Shown here: positions 1 through 7,193 of the stretch, in pieces
How the letters are laid out: each line of letters begins with the position of its first letter
Position numbering within the stretch: position 1 is the first letter of the stretch
NCBI GenBank assembly: GCA_964434165.1
Contig: CAYSUS010000125.1
Span: forward strand, 1 to 19,293
Origin: CAYSUS01 sp964434165
GTDB lineage: Bacteria; Planctomycetota; Planctomycetia; Pirellulales; Thermoguttaceae
Length of the DNA: 19,293 nt
Direction: 5' to 3'
Program-made: the position numbers and the translations under genes
The notes under the pieces: model-generated
What the model was told of the DNA's origin: nothing
What the model saw: the letters and a program-made list of their open reading frames with translations, nothing else
Databases searched by the model: none

Positions 1-69
1 TGGGCCGAAATCGTCGCCGTCTCCCGTCACACACCCCTCTTGATAGCGAGGGAATGCGCGCTTGTGGGC

Positions 70-108
70 GCGCTGCCGAAGGCCTCCAATAGCGGCCTTC
101 GGCAGCGC
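70..108 (+). terminator. 15-bp perfect hairpin, possible terminator
   Basis: Positions 70-84 and 94-108 are perfect 15-nt inverted repeats (gcgctgccgaaggcc and its complement) around a 9-nt loop. Only TT follows directly; a T-richer stretch (ttatttt) comes at 116-122 after a short gap. It could end transcription of a gene lying to the left of the window. The missing immediate U-tract makes a classical intrinsic terminator uncertain, so a processed or stabilising RNA hairpin is also possible. Confidence 0.4.
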
Positions 109-505
109 TTAAAGCCTTATTTTCCAGTGTCTTGCGAGATGCAAGCGATAGATGCATCGACGGCCGCCGCGGAGCGTTTTGGTCAGCAAGCTGCAGTTTT
201 TCCAGGTTCGACCCCCCGATCGGTCGTTCTCGCGGATTTGCCCGTCGCTGGCGGCCGCGCGGGGCCGTGCCGTTTCGAATCGGAATCGGTCTGTGTCGCG
301 ACGAGCACGTCATGGCAGGCATGTCTCCGGAAAGGACCGACCGCGTCGGTTCGGCCGACCGCCGACCGTCGAGACGGCTGCACTTGGCATTGTCGCACAC
401 GGCCGGGCGCCATCAACGGCGGAATTGAGCGCTCGCGGCAGCCGGGGGAGGACGGAGACTCGCCTGCTTCGGCGGCATGTCCCGCCGGCCGCTGCCGCCG
501 CGACC

Positions 506-535
506 TTGAGGCGGCTGGGCCAGCCCGAGTAGGAT
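506..535 (+). promoter_or_regulatory. Candidate promoter of the ketosynthase gene
   Basis: TTGAGG (506-511) and TAGGAT (530-535) each match the sigma-70 hexamers at 4 of 6 positions, with an 18-nt spacer, about 50 nt upstream of the chosen start codon. The -10-like box is followed directly by GG. This is a pattern match only. Confidence 0.33.
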
Positions 536-583
536 GGTCGGAGGGGGTGGGGCGCGGTGGAAGACGTCGGGGAGGTCGCGGGT

Positions 584-1858
584 ATGAAGCGTCGCGTCGT
601 GGTCACGGGCATGGGGTGCGTCACGCCGCTGGGGGCCGACGTGGAGACGGTGTGGCAGCGGCTGCTGGCGGGCTGCTCGGGGGTGGGACCGATCACCCAG
701 TTCGACGTCAGCGGCTTCCCCGTGCGGATCGGCGCCGAGGTGATGGACCTGGACCTGAGCGACGTGGGCGAAAGCCTCCAGGAGTGGGAGCCGTATGGGC
801 GGCACGCGTGCCTGGCCGTGCGGGCCGCGCGCAAGGCGGCGGCCGACGCGGGCATCCTCGACGCCGGGGTCCCGCCCGAGCGGTTCGGCGTGTATCTGGG
901 CAGCGGCGAAGGGCACCGCGAGTTCGGCCCGTTCACCGAAATGATGGAGGCGGCCCTCCAGTCCGAAAGCGGCGTGGACCTTGGGGCGTTCCTCCGAAAG
1001 GGCCTGGGCATCCTCGATCCGGCCGGCGAGCGCCAACAGGAGCCCGAGATGCTCGGCGGGCGCCTGGCCGATCTGTTCGGCGCATGGGGTCCCAACCTGA
1101 ACTGCATCACGGCCTGCGCCGCCAGCAGCCAGGCGGTGGGCGAGGCGGTCGAACTGATCCGCGGGGGCGAGGCCGACGCGATGCTCGCCGGCGGAACGCA
1201 TGCCATGCTCCACGTGTTCGGCGTGAGCGGTTTCACTCTGCTGACGGCGCTGAGCAAGCGCAACGACGCGCCGGAGAAGGCCTCGCGCCCGTTCGACCAG
1301 GCCCGCGACGGGTTCGTGCTCGGCGAAGGGGCGGGCTTCGTGGTGCTCGAGGAGATGGAGGCGGCCAAGGCCCGCGGCGCCGCGATCCGCGGCGAGGTCT
1401 GCGGCTACGGATCCACGGCCGACGCCTATCGCGTGACCGACGCCCACCCCGAGGGACGCGGCGCCGCGGCCTGCGTGCGCATGGCCCTGGCCGATGCGGG
1501 CCTGGACCGCGTCGATTACATCAACGCCCACGGCACAAGCACGGCGGTGAACGACCGGGTGGAGTCGAAGACCATCAAGTCGGTGTTCGGCGAGGAGGCC
1601 TACAACATCCCCATGTCGAGCACCAAGAGCATGACCGGGCACCTGATCGCCGCGGCCGGCGGCACGGAGCTCGTCTTCTGCCTCCTGGCGATCCGCGACG
1701 GCGTGCTGCCGCCGACCATCAACTACGAGCATCCCGATCCCGACTGCGACCTGGACTACGTGCCCAACCAGGCCCGCCAGGCGCGGTGCGACACGGTGCT
1801 CACGAACAGCTTCGGCTTCGGCGGGCAGAACATCAGCCTCATCGTGCGGCGGGTGTGA
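584..1858 (+). CDS. fabF: Beta-ketoacyl-ACP synthase II-like (FabF family)
   Basis: This 424-aa protein belongs to the thiolase-fold ketosynthases, which condense malonyl-ACP with an acyl-ACP in fatty-acid or related acyl-chain elongation in the cytoplasm. It starts with the typical VVVTGMGCVTPLG strand. The Cys-His-His triad is intact: Cys178 in TACAASS, His316 in NAHGTST, and His353 in MTGHLIAAAG preceded by Lys348. The C-terminal NSFGFGGQN motif is also present. Length matches FabF (about 410 aa); the nucleophile sits about 15 residues later than in E. coli because of an insertion around residues 115-165. The ATG at 584 was chosen over a GTG at 557 because GGAGG (571-575) lies 8 nt upstream and family homology begins here. 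No acyl carrier protein or other fab gene is adjacent, so a specialised acyl-chain role (lipid, polyketide-like) cannot be excluded; the gene symbol is by family only. Confidence 0.93.
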   Translation: MKRRVVVTGMGCVTPLGADVETVWQRLLAGCSGVGPITQFDVSGFPVRIGAEVMDLDLSDVGESLQEWEPYGRHACLAVRAARKAAADAGILDAGVPPERFGVYLGSGEGHREFGPFTEMMEAALQSESGVDLGAFLRKGLGILDPAGERQQEPEMLGGRLADLFGAWGPNLNCITACAASSQAVGEAVELIRGGEADAMLAGGTHAMLHVFGVSGFTLLTALSKRNDAPEKASRPFDQARDGFVLGEGAGFVVLEEMEAAKARGAAIRGEVCGYGSTADAYRVTDAHPEGRGAAACVRMALADAGLDRVDYINAHGTSTAVNDRVESKTIKSVFGEEAYNIPMSSTKSMTGHLIAAAGGTELVFCLLAIRDGVLPPTINYEHPDPDCDLDYVPNQARQARCDTVLTNSFGFGGQNISLIVRRV

Positions 1859-1897
1859 GCAGGCCGGGGGCTGGCAGCGTTCTCGCGCGGGGCCCGA

Positions 1898-1960
1898 GGC
1901 TATGTCGCCCTCACCCGGCCGCTGCGCGGCCACCCTCTCCCACGACCGGGAGAGGGTTGG
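1898..1960. repeat. 63-bp dispersed repeat, copy A (left of gap)
   Basis: This unit matches 2072-2134 at 58 of 63 positions. It contains cacccggccgctgcgcggcc followed by a hairpin with 9-bp arms (ccctctccc / gggagaggg) around acgacc. Sequences of this CCCTCTCCC-hairpin type are, from memory, common intergenic repeats in many GC-rich genomes. It lies 40 nt after the ketosynthase stop and abuts the N run, so it probably caused the assembly break. Confidence 0.85.
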
Positions 1961-2060
1961 NNNNNNNNNNNNNNNNNNNNNNNNNNNNNNNNNNNNNNNN
2001 NNNNNNNNNNNNNNNNNNNNNNNNNNNNNNNNNNNNNNNNNNNNNNNNNNNNNNNNNNNN
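1961..2060. other. Assembly gap (100 N)
   Basis: The run is exactly 100 N, the conventional size for a gap of unknown length. It lies between two near-identical repeats in the convergent space between the ketosynthase and DUF1080 genes. Any reading frame drawn across it is meaningless. Confidence 0.98.
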
Positions 2061-2071
2061 AACGCCCCGCC

Positions 2072-2134
2072 GGCCATGCCGCCCTCACCCGGCCGCTGCG
2101 CGGCCACCCTCTCCCGCAAGCGGGAGAGGGTTGG
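2072..2134. repeat. 63-bp dispersed repeat, copy B (right of gap)
   Basis: Second copy of the unit at 1898-1960, same orientation, five mismatches. Its hairpin has 11-bp arms (ccctctcccgc / gcgggagaggg) with only AA between. Three of the five differences fall in the loop and inner stem. It ends 13 nt before the stop of the minus-strand DUF1080 gene, so the hairpin could also serve as its transcript end. Confidence 0.85.
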
Positions 2135-2147
2135 GCGACCCGGCCGG

Positions 2148-2888
2148 CTACTTCAGCACCTTCACCCGGATGTTCCGGTACCGCACGAACTGCCTGGTGA
2201 AATCGCCGCCGCCGTGGACCTGCAGGGCGATGCCGCCGCGGTCGGGGTGGCGCTTCTCCGTGTCGGTCCACTCCATGAACCGAACGCCGTTGATCCAGGT
2301 GGTGATGGTGGGCGGGTTGCCCACGATCCTCGCGCGCAGCTCGTTCCACTGGCCATGCTTCCAGAAGTCGGGCCACGCCTCGGGCTTGACCGGCAAGGGG
2401 AAGTCGCACGGGGTCTCCCGGATGACCGACGGGTTATCTCCGAAGCCGAAGCTCCGCTGGCGGATCTTGCCCGACAGCCGCTCGCCGTACAGGCCCATCA
2501 AGGTGCCGCCGCGGTGGTAATCGACGTGGGCCTGGTAGGCCGCGCCCCGCTCCGTGCTGCGGAGGAAGATGCCGCTGTCGGGGCCGAAGTCGTTGTTCAT
2601 CTCGACGATCACCTCGAAGTCGCCGTACTGTCGGTCGGTGATCACGATGCCGCCATTTCCCGGCTTGTCCTGGCTGCCCACGATGGCCCCGTCCTCGACG
2701 ACCCAGCGGCCTCCGCTGCCGTGGCCCGTCTTGCTGCTGACGTGCCATCCGTCGAGCGTCTTGCCGTCGAAGACCACCTCGAAGCCTTCGTCGCTGAGCT
2801 TCTCGCGCTTCGGACCCTGGGCCCAGGCCGCGCAAGAGGCGGCCAGTACGGCGGCCAGCGAGACGGATGGATAAAGCATGCGGTTCAT
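2148..2888 (-). CDS. DUF1080 / 3-keto-disaccharide hydrolase family, exported
   Basis: This 246-aa protein fits Pfam PF06439 (DUF1080, now named 3-keto-disaccharide hydrolase), a concanavalin-like beta-sandwich expanded in Planctomycetota and Bacteroidota. A signal peptide occupies residues 1-23, with likely cleavage after AWA. The domain then runs almost to the end: FDGKTLDGWH (40-49), GGIVITDRQYGDFEVIVE, FGPDSGIFLRS, the QAHVDYHRGG/LYGERLSG region, WNELRARIVGN, WINGVRFMEW and a final GGIALQVHGGG strand. The ATG at 2888 was chosen because AGGAG lies 7 nt upstream and the signal peptide begins there; longer forms add an arginine-rich stretch. Family members can cleave glycosides oxidised at C3; whether this one does is inferred. 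It stands alone, facing away from the YyaL-type gene, with a promoter-like sequence upstream. Confidence 0.92.
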   Translation of the reverse strand: MNRMLYPSVSLAAVLAASCAAWAQGPKREKLSDEGFEVVFDGKTLDGWHVSSKTGHGSGGRWVVEDGAIVGSQDKPGNGGIVITDRQYGDFEVIVEMNNDFGPDSGIFLRSTERGAAYQAHVDYHRGGTLMGLYGERLSGKIRQRSFGFGDNPSVIRETPCDFPLPVKPEAWPDFWKHGQWNELRARIVGNPPTITTWINGVRFMEWTDTEKRHPDRGGIALQVHGGGDFTRQFVRYRNIRVKVLK

Positions 2889-3220
2889 CGGGGGGCTCCT
2901 TCGATCGGCGGTGAGGATCGCTCGGGGACATTCCGGATTATGGGCACGCCCCGCGCGGCCAGGCAAGCGGCGGGGCCGCGTGGTCTTCGCAAGTGGCTGC
3001 GTTGCTCACGGCCATTCATCCCCTTCCGCCGCCACGCGCTTCGTGTCGTCTTGGATTGTTCGCGTCCTCGCGTCCCTTTCTGCCGGGTTGGTATGGCCGA
3101 TTCGCCTCCGCGGCGGTCGATCCGTAGAATTCCCCACGATCCGGATCACGACCCGTCCGCAGTGCGACATCTCGTCGCGGGACGACCGTTTGCCGCTTGC
3201 CGACCTGAAAAAGGCCGATC
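2889..3220. other. Divergent intergenic region
   Basis: This 332-nt region separates the minus-strand DUF1080 gene from the plus-strand YyaL-type gene. It holds a fair minus-strand promoter candidate (2937-2966) and, for the plus strand, only a weak one: TAGAAT at 3125-3130 with a poor -35 (TTCGCC at 3101-3106). I see no coding region or RNA gene. Confidence 0.55.
2937..2966 (-). promoter_or_regulatory. Candidate promoter of the DUF1080 gene
   Basis: On the minus strand, TTGCCT (2966-2961) and CATAAT (2942-2937) match the sigma-70 hexamers at 4 of 6 and 5 of 6 positions, with an 18-nt spacer. The predicted transcript would have a leader of about 40 nt before the start at 2888, which contains the AGGAG ribosome site. 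Confidence 0.4.
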
Positions 3221-5299
3221 ATGCCTAACCGACTTGCCGATGCCACCAGCCCGTACCTGCTCCAGCACCAGGAAAACCCGGTCGATTGGCGGCCGTGGTG
3301 CTCCGAGGCCCTGGAGCGGGCGAGGGAAGAGGACAGGCCGATCTTCCTGTCAATCGGCTACTCGGCCTGCCACTGGTGCCACGTGATGGCCCACGAGAGC
3401 TTCGAGGACGAAGAGGTCGCCCGCGTGCTCAACGAGCACTTCGTGCCGATCAAGGTCGATCGCGAGGAGCGGCCCGACCTGGACCAGATCTACATGGAGG
3501 CCGTGATGGCGCTGACCGGCCACGGCGGCTGGCCCATGTCGGTGTTCCTCACGCCCGATCTGGAGCCGTTCTTCGGCGGCACTTACTGGCCGCCGCGCCA
3601 GCGCGGCGGCATGCCGGGCTTTCTCCAGATCCTCGGCGCGGTGGTCGACGCCTGGAAGAACCGCCGCGAGGAGCTCAACCGCCAGGCCGGGGAGCTCGCC
3701 GGCGCGATCCGCCAGGGGCTTTCGACTCATGCGACCCCCGGCTCGCAGCAAGTGCCCGACGAGGAGCCGCTGGCCGCCGCCGAGGCGGCCCTTGCCCGGT
3801 CGTTCGATCCGCAGTACGGCGGCTTCGGCCCCGCGCCGAAGTTCCCGCACGCGATGGACCTGCGCCTGCTCCTGCGGCGGTGGCACCGCTCGCGGCGGGA
3901 CCACCTCCTGCACATCGTCACGACGACGCTCGACCGCATGGCGGCCGGCGGGATTTACGACCATCTCGGCGGCGGCTTCCACCGCTACAGCGTCGATGAC
4001 CGGTGGCTGGTGCCGCACTTCGAGAAGATGCTCTACGACAACGCCCTGTTGCCGCTGGCCTACCTCGAGGCGTGGCAGGCCACGGGGCGCGACGCCTACG
4101 CGCGCGTGGTCCGCGAGACGCTCGACTACCTGCTCCGCGACATGACCGACGCGGCCGGCGGCCTCTACAGCGCCGAGGACGCCGACAGCGAAGGCGTGGA
4201 GGGGAAGTTTTACGTGTGGTCGCCCGACGAGGTCGAATCCGTCCTCGGCCCCGAGAAGGCCAGGACCTTCTGCTACGTGTACGACGTCACGCCCGAGGGC
4301 AACTTCGAGGGCCGCAGCATCCTCAACCGGCCCAAGACGCCGGCCCAGTGCGCCAAGATGCTCTCGCGCGACGAGGCGGCGCTTCGGGCCGAGCTGGCCG
4401 AGTCGCGCGCGAAGCTCCTGGAGGTGCGCTCCCGGCGGGCCCGCCCGGGGCGCGACGACAAGGTGCTGGCGAGCTGGAACGGGCTGGCCATCGAGGCCAT
4501 GGCCGCCTGCGGGGCGGCCCTGGGCGAGGCGCGCTACGTCGAGGCGGCGTCGCGCGCGGCCGACTTCATCCTCGACAACATGCGCCGCGAGGACGGGCGG
4601 CTCTTGCACACGTGGCGCCGGGGCCGGGCGGCGCTTCCCGCCTACCTGGAGGACTACGCCGCGCTGGCGTGCGGACTGGCCGCGCTGTACGAGGCGTCGT
4701 TCGACGAGCGCCGGATCGACGAGGCGGTGGCCCTGGGCGAGGCGATCCTGGAGCACTTCGGCGATGCGGAGGCCGGCGGGTTCTTCTTCACCGCCGCGGA
4801 CCACGAGCGGCTCATCGCGCGGCGCAAGGACTGGCTCGACGCCTCGGTGCCCAGCTCGATCGGCCTGGCCACGACGGCCCTGGTGCGCCTGGGCAAGCTC
4901 TGCGGGCGGGGCGATTTCCTCCAGGCCGCGGACCGGGCCCTGGCCGCGGCCGCGCCCCTCTTCGACCGCGCGCCGCAGGGCATGGGGCAAATGCTCCTGG
5001 CCCTCGACGTCCGCCTGGGGCCCGCGCCCGAGATCGTCCTGCTCGGCTCCGCCGATGCCACGCGCGCGACCCTGGCCGAACTGCACCGCCGCTTCGTGCC
5101 CAACAAGCTCTTGGCCTGCCGCCAGGGCAACGGGCAGGCCGTCCGGTCGCCGCACCTGGGGCCGCTGTTCGAGGGCAAGCGGACAGCCGGCGCCGAGCCG
5201 ACCGTGTTCGTCTGCGAGGACTTCACCTGCGCCAGGCCGGTCGCCGGGGGCGAGGCCGCCGTGGCCGCGTGGGACGAGCTGGCCGGCGGCGCGCGATAG
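3221..5299 (+). CDS. yyaL: YyaL/SPATA20 family thioredoxin-domain protein (DUF255)
   Basis: This 692-aa protein has the standard architecture and length of the YyaL/SPATA20 family (human spermatogenesis-associated protein 20, bacterial YyaL). A thioredoxin-like DUF255 domain (about residues 3-165, PF03190) is followed by an alpha/alpha-barrel region resembling six-hairpin glycosidases. Diagnostic segments include SPYLLQHQENPVDW near the N-terminus, the Cys50-His-Trp-Cys53 active-site-like motif in SACHWCHVMAHESF, and GGWPMSVFLTPDLEPFFGGT. There is no signal peptide, so it is cytoplasmic. The biochemical role of the family is not established; redox and sugar-related roles have been proposed. 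The ATG at 3221 has AAGG 6 nt upstream and matches the family N-terminus. The downstream flippase is about 200 nt away and probably a separate unit. Confidence 0.93.
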   Translation: MPNRLADATSPYLLQHQENPVDWRPWCSEALERAREEDRPIFLSIGYSACHWCHVMAHESFEDEEVARVLNEHFVPIKVDREERPDLDQIYMEAVMALTGHGGWPMSVFLTPDLEPFFGGTYWPPRQRGGMPGFLQILGAVVDAWKNRREELNRQAGELAGAIRQGLSTHATPGSQQVPDEEPLAAAEAALARSFDPQYGGFGPAPKFPHAMDLRLLLRRWHRSRRDHLLHIVTTTLDRMAAGGIYDHLGGGFHRYSVDDRWLVPHFEKMLYDNALLPLAYLEAWQATGRDAYARVVRETLDYLLRDMTDAAGGLYSAEDADSEGVEGKFYVWSPDEVESVLGPEKARTFCYVYDVTPEGNFEGRSILNRPKTPAQCAKMLSRDEAALRAELAESRAKLLEVRSRRARPGRDDKVLASWNGLAIEAMAACGAALGEARYVEAASRAADFILDNMRREDGRLLHTWRRGRAALPAYLEDYAALACGLAALYEASFDERRIDEAVALGEAILEHFGDAEAGGFFFTAADHERLIARRKDWLDASVPSSIGLATTALVRLGKLCGRGDFLQAADRALAAAAPLFDRAPQGMGQMLLALDVRLGPAPEIVLLGSADATRATLAELHRRFVPNKLLACRQGNGQAVRSPHLGPLFEGKRTAGAEPTVFVCEDFTCARPVAGGEAAVAAWDELAGGAR

Positions 5300-5503
5300 C
5301 CTGGTGAACCTCCCCAACGCGCCGGCGCCGATCTACAATGGGGGCCTCGTGGCGTCCACCGCTGGCCGCGGGCGCCGCGTGGATGCTCGGATGAACGGTT
5401 GCCCTCGGCGCCGCGGCCGGACGCGTCGGCGAGGGATCGAGCGCCGGGGCGTCCATCGAGCCGTCCCGCGCTCACGCTTCGGACTTCGATTCGTGGATCG
5501 TGC
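5300..5503. other. Intergenic region with -10-like box
   Basis: Between the YyaL-type gene and the flippase. TACAAT at 5334-5339 followed by GGGGGCC resembles a -10 element, with a poor -35 (TCCCCA at 5311-5316). The 12-mer acaatgggggcc (5335-5346) recurs exactly at 7055-7066 upstream of the oxidoreductase gene. The open frame of the flippase extends left to a TTG at 5399, but third-codon GC drops before 5504, so I treat this part as noncoding. Confidence 0.4.
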
Positions 5504-7003
5504 GTGCCGCCTGAGACCTCCACGACTGCCGACGCCGTGCGGCGGACCTCGCCGATGGTCGCCGCCGCGCAGATCGCCCGGGAGGCGGTGGCGATCGGCG
5601 TGCTGGCCACGCTGTGGCGCCTTCTCGGGCTAAAGCCGTTCGGCCTTCTGGGCATGGTGATGCCCTTGTTCTGGCTGATGCGCCTGTTCTACACGGGCGG
5701 GCTGGACGTGGCCACGATCCAGCATCCCCGGCTCGATCCACGGCGGCTTTCGGCCCTGTTCTGGCTGGGACAGATTCTCGGCCTGGCCATGGCCGCGGTG
5801 ACGGCCGCGTGCGCACCGCTCCTGGCCTGGTTCTACGGCGTGGAGGAACTGGCGCCTCTCACGCGGGCCATGGCCGCGATTCCCCTGGCCCACGCGCTCT
5901 GCGCCCAGCACCTGGCCATGCTCCAGCACCGGCTGCGCCTGGGCACCGTGGCCGGATTGCGCCTGGTCGCCATGGCGGCCGCGGGGGCGGGCGCCGTGGC
6001 GGCCGCCTCGGGTGGCTGGGGCGTGTGGGCCCTGGTCGTGCAGCAGTACGTCGAGCCGCTCGTGCTGGCCGCCGGGGCGTGGCTGTGCCAGCCGTGGCGC
6101 CCCACGTTGGTGCTCCGCGGCACCGGGGCCGGGCCCTTGGTGCGTTTCGGCGGGTTCTTCACGGCCAGCAACCTGATGTTCTACCTGACGACCAACCTCG
6201 ACAAGGTCCTCGTCGGCTACCTGCTGGGCAAGGAGGCCCTGGGGCTGTACAGCCAGGCGTTCAGCCTCATGATGCGGCCGGTCCACTCGATCGTCTCGCC
6301 GCTGACCGGCATGATGATGCCGGCCCTGGCCAGGGCCGCGGGGGGCGCCGAGTATCGCCGGCTGCTGCGGGCGTTCTTCCGTTTCATCGCGCTGGTGATG
6401 CTGCCGGCCGGGGCGGGGATGTTCCTCGTGGCGCCCGAGGCCGTGCGCGTGCTGGGCGGAGACGAGTGGGCCCCGGCGGGAATGGTGCTCGTGGCCCTGG
6501 CGCCGGCCCTCCTGGCCCAGGGGTTCTTCAACGCCCTGGGGAGCGTGTTCGTTTCGGCGGGCAGGGCCGACCGGTTGTTCCACTGCTCCGCCGTGATCGC
6601 CGCCGTGTTCGCCGCGGCCTTCGCGATCGGAATCCAGTGCGGCCAGACCGACCAGGAGCGGCTCGTGGCCCTGGCGCTGGGTTACACGGTGGCGCTGGTC
6701 CTCGTGGTCATGCCGCCCTACCTGGTCATCGCCCTGCGCACGGCCGGGGTGGCGGGCCGGCCGATCCTGGCGGCGGTCCTGCCCGCGGCGCGGGCCGCGC
6801 TGGGCATGGCGGCCGTGGTCGGCGCGGCCCGCGCGGTTCTGACCATCCTGGTGCCGCTGCCCGATCTCCCTCTCCTGGCAATCGAGGTCCTGCTGGGCGT
6901 TTCCAGCTATGCCTTGCTGGCCCGCCGCGAGCTCGCATGGCTGGCGCGGATGCGGCGGCGGCAGACCCGGACTTCCGAAGTCTTGGAGACTTCGGAAGTC
7001 TAG
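5504..7003 (+). CDS. MOP-superfamily polysaccharide flippase (WzxC-like)
   Basis: This approximately 499-aa, strongly hydrophobic protein has about 12-14 predicted membrane helices and fits the oligosaccharide flippases of the MOP exporter superfamily (Polysacc_synt type). These move lipid-linked glycan units across the inner membrane. Family-typical segments are LKPFGLLGMVMP in the first helix pair, GLDVATIQHP, FTASNLMFYLTTNLDKVLVGYLLG near mid-protein, and ALGLYSQAFSLMMRPV. Start choice: GTG 5504 gives a short, arginine-containing cytoplasmic tail with high third-codon GC; ATG 5555 is the main alternative, and neither has a strong ribosome site. The last ten residues (TSEVLETSEV) and the T of the TAG stop come from a palindromic repeat at 6970-7001 that also occurs after the next two genes. 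The sulfotransferase and glycosyltransferase further right are plausible partners in glycan assembly. Confidence 0.82.
   Translation: MPPETSTTADAVRRTSPMVAAAQIAREAVAIGVLATLWRLLGLKPFGLLGMVMPLFWLMRLFYTGGLDVATIQHPRLDPRRLSALFWLGQILGLAMAAVTAACAPLLAWFYGVEELAPLTRAMAAIPLAHALCAQHLAMLQHRLRLGTVAGLRLVAMAAAGAGAVAAASGGWGVWALVVQQYVEPLVLAAGAWLCQPWRPTLVLRGTGAGPLVRFGGFFTASNLMFYLTTNLDKVLVGYLLGKEALGLYSQAFSLMMRPVHSIVSPLTGMMMPALARAAGGAEYRRLLRAFFRFIALVMLPAGAGMFLVAPEAVRVLGGDEWAPAGMVLVALAPALLAQGFFNALGSVFVSAGRADRLFHCSAVIAAVFAAAFAIGIQCGQTDQERLVALALGYTVALVLVVMPPYLVIALRTAGVAGRPILAAVLPAARAALGMAAVVGAARAVLTILVPLPDLPLLAIEVLLGVSSYALLARRELAWLARMRRRQTRTSEVLETSEV
6970..7001. repeat. Palindromic repeat, copy 1 (at flippase stop)
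   Basis: Arms gacttccgaagtct (6970-6983) and agacttcggaagtc (6987-7000) are perfect 14-bp inverted repeats around a 3-nt loop (tgg). Each arm is itself nearly a palindrome (ACTTC-N-GAAGT). The copy lies inside the flippase frame, encodes TSEVLETSEV and provides the first base of the TAG stop. There is no T-tract after it. Related copies lie at 8430-8461 and 10621-10652. Confidence 0.9.
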
Positions 7004-7030
7004 CGCCCGCAAGCGGCATCCCTCGGCCTC

Positions 7031-7059
7031 TTGCTTCCCTGCCGTCGTGCAACCACAAT
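7031..7059 (+). promoter_or_regulatory. Candidate promoter of the oxidoreductase gene
   Basis: TTGCTT (7031-7036) and CACAAT (7054-7059) are separated by exactly 17 nt and match the sigma-70 hexamers at 3 of 6 and 4 of 6. The box is followed by GGGGGCC, as at 5334-5346. It would give a leader of about 130 nt to the start at 7194. The match is modest. Confidence 0.33.
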
Positions 7060-7193
7060 GGGGGCCGTTGCCTGCCCGGCACGGCCCGCACGCTCCCGCC
7101 CCCGCCGCGCCGGGATCACGCCGCATCGTCCCGCCTTGCTTGCCGAAACGCTTCGGACCGACCCACGGGGCTCCACCAGGAAAGGGAAGGATT

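Larger units (their letters stand above)
1..583. other. Gene-free 5' region
   Basis: I find no credible gene here. Open frames run through it but have poor codon character and resemble no known protein; the longest continues antisense or out of frame through the ketosynthase and across the N gap, so it is spurious. The stretch holds a strong hairpin (70-108) and a promoter-like sequence (506-535) for the following gene. Stop codons at 41-43 (TGA) and 44-46 (TAG) could end a gene lying to the left of the window, but too little of it is present to name. Confidence 0.6.

Noticed and set aside
40..2520. Very long plus-strand open frame through the start of the window
   Set aside because: It passes out of frame over the ketosynthase, crosses the N gap and runs antisense to the DUF1080 gene; composition is Arg/Gly-rich as expected for a shadow frame.
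3350..5317. 655-aa minus-strand open frame
   Set aside because: Antisense shadow of the YyaL-type gene, a result of high third-codon GC.
6970..7001. Palindrome copy as a classical intrinsic terminator
   Set aside because: Stem is strong but no T-tract follows any of the three copies, so I annotated them as repeats.
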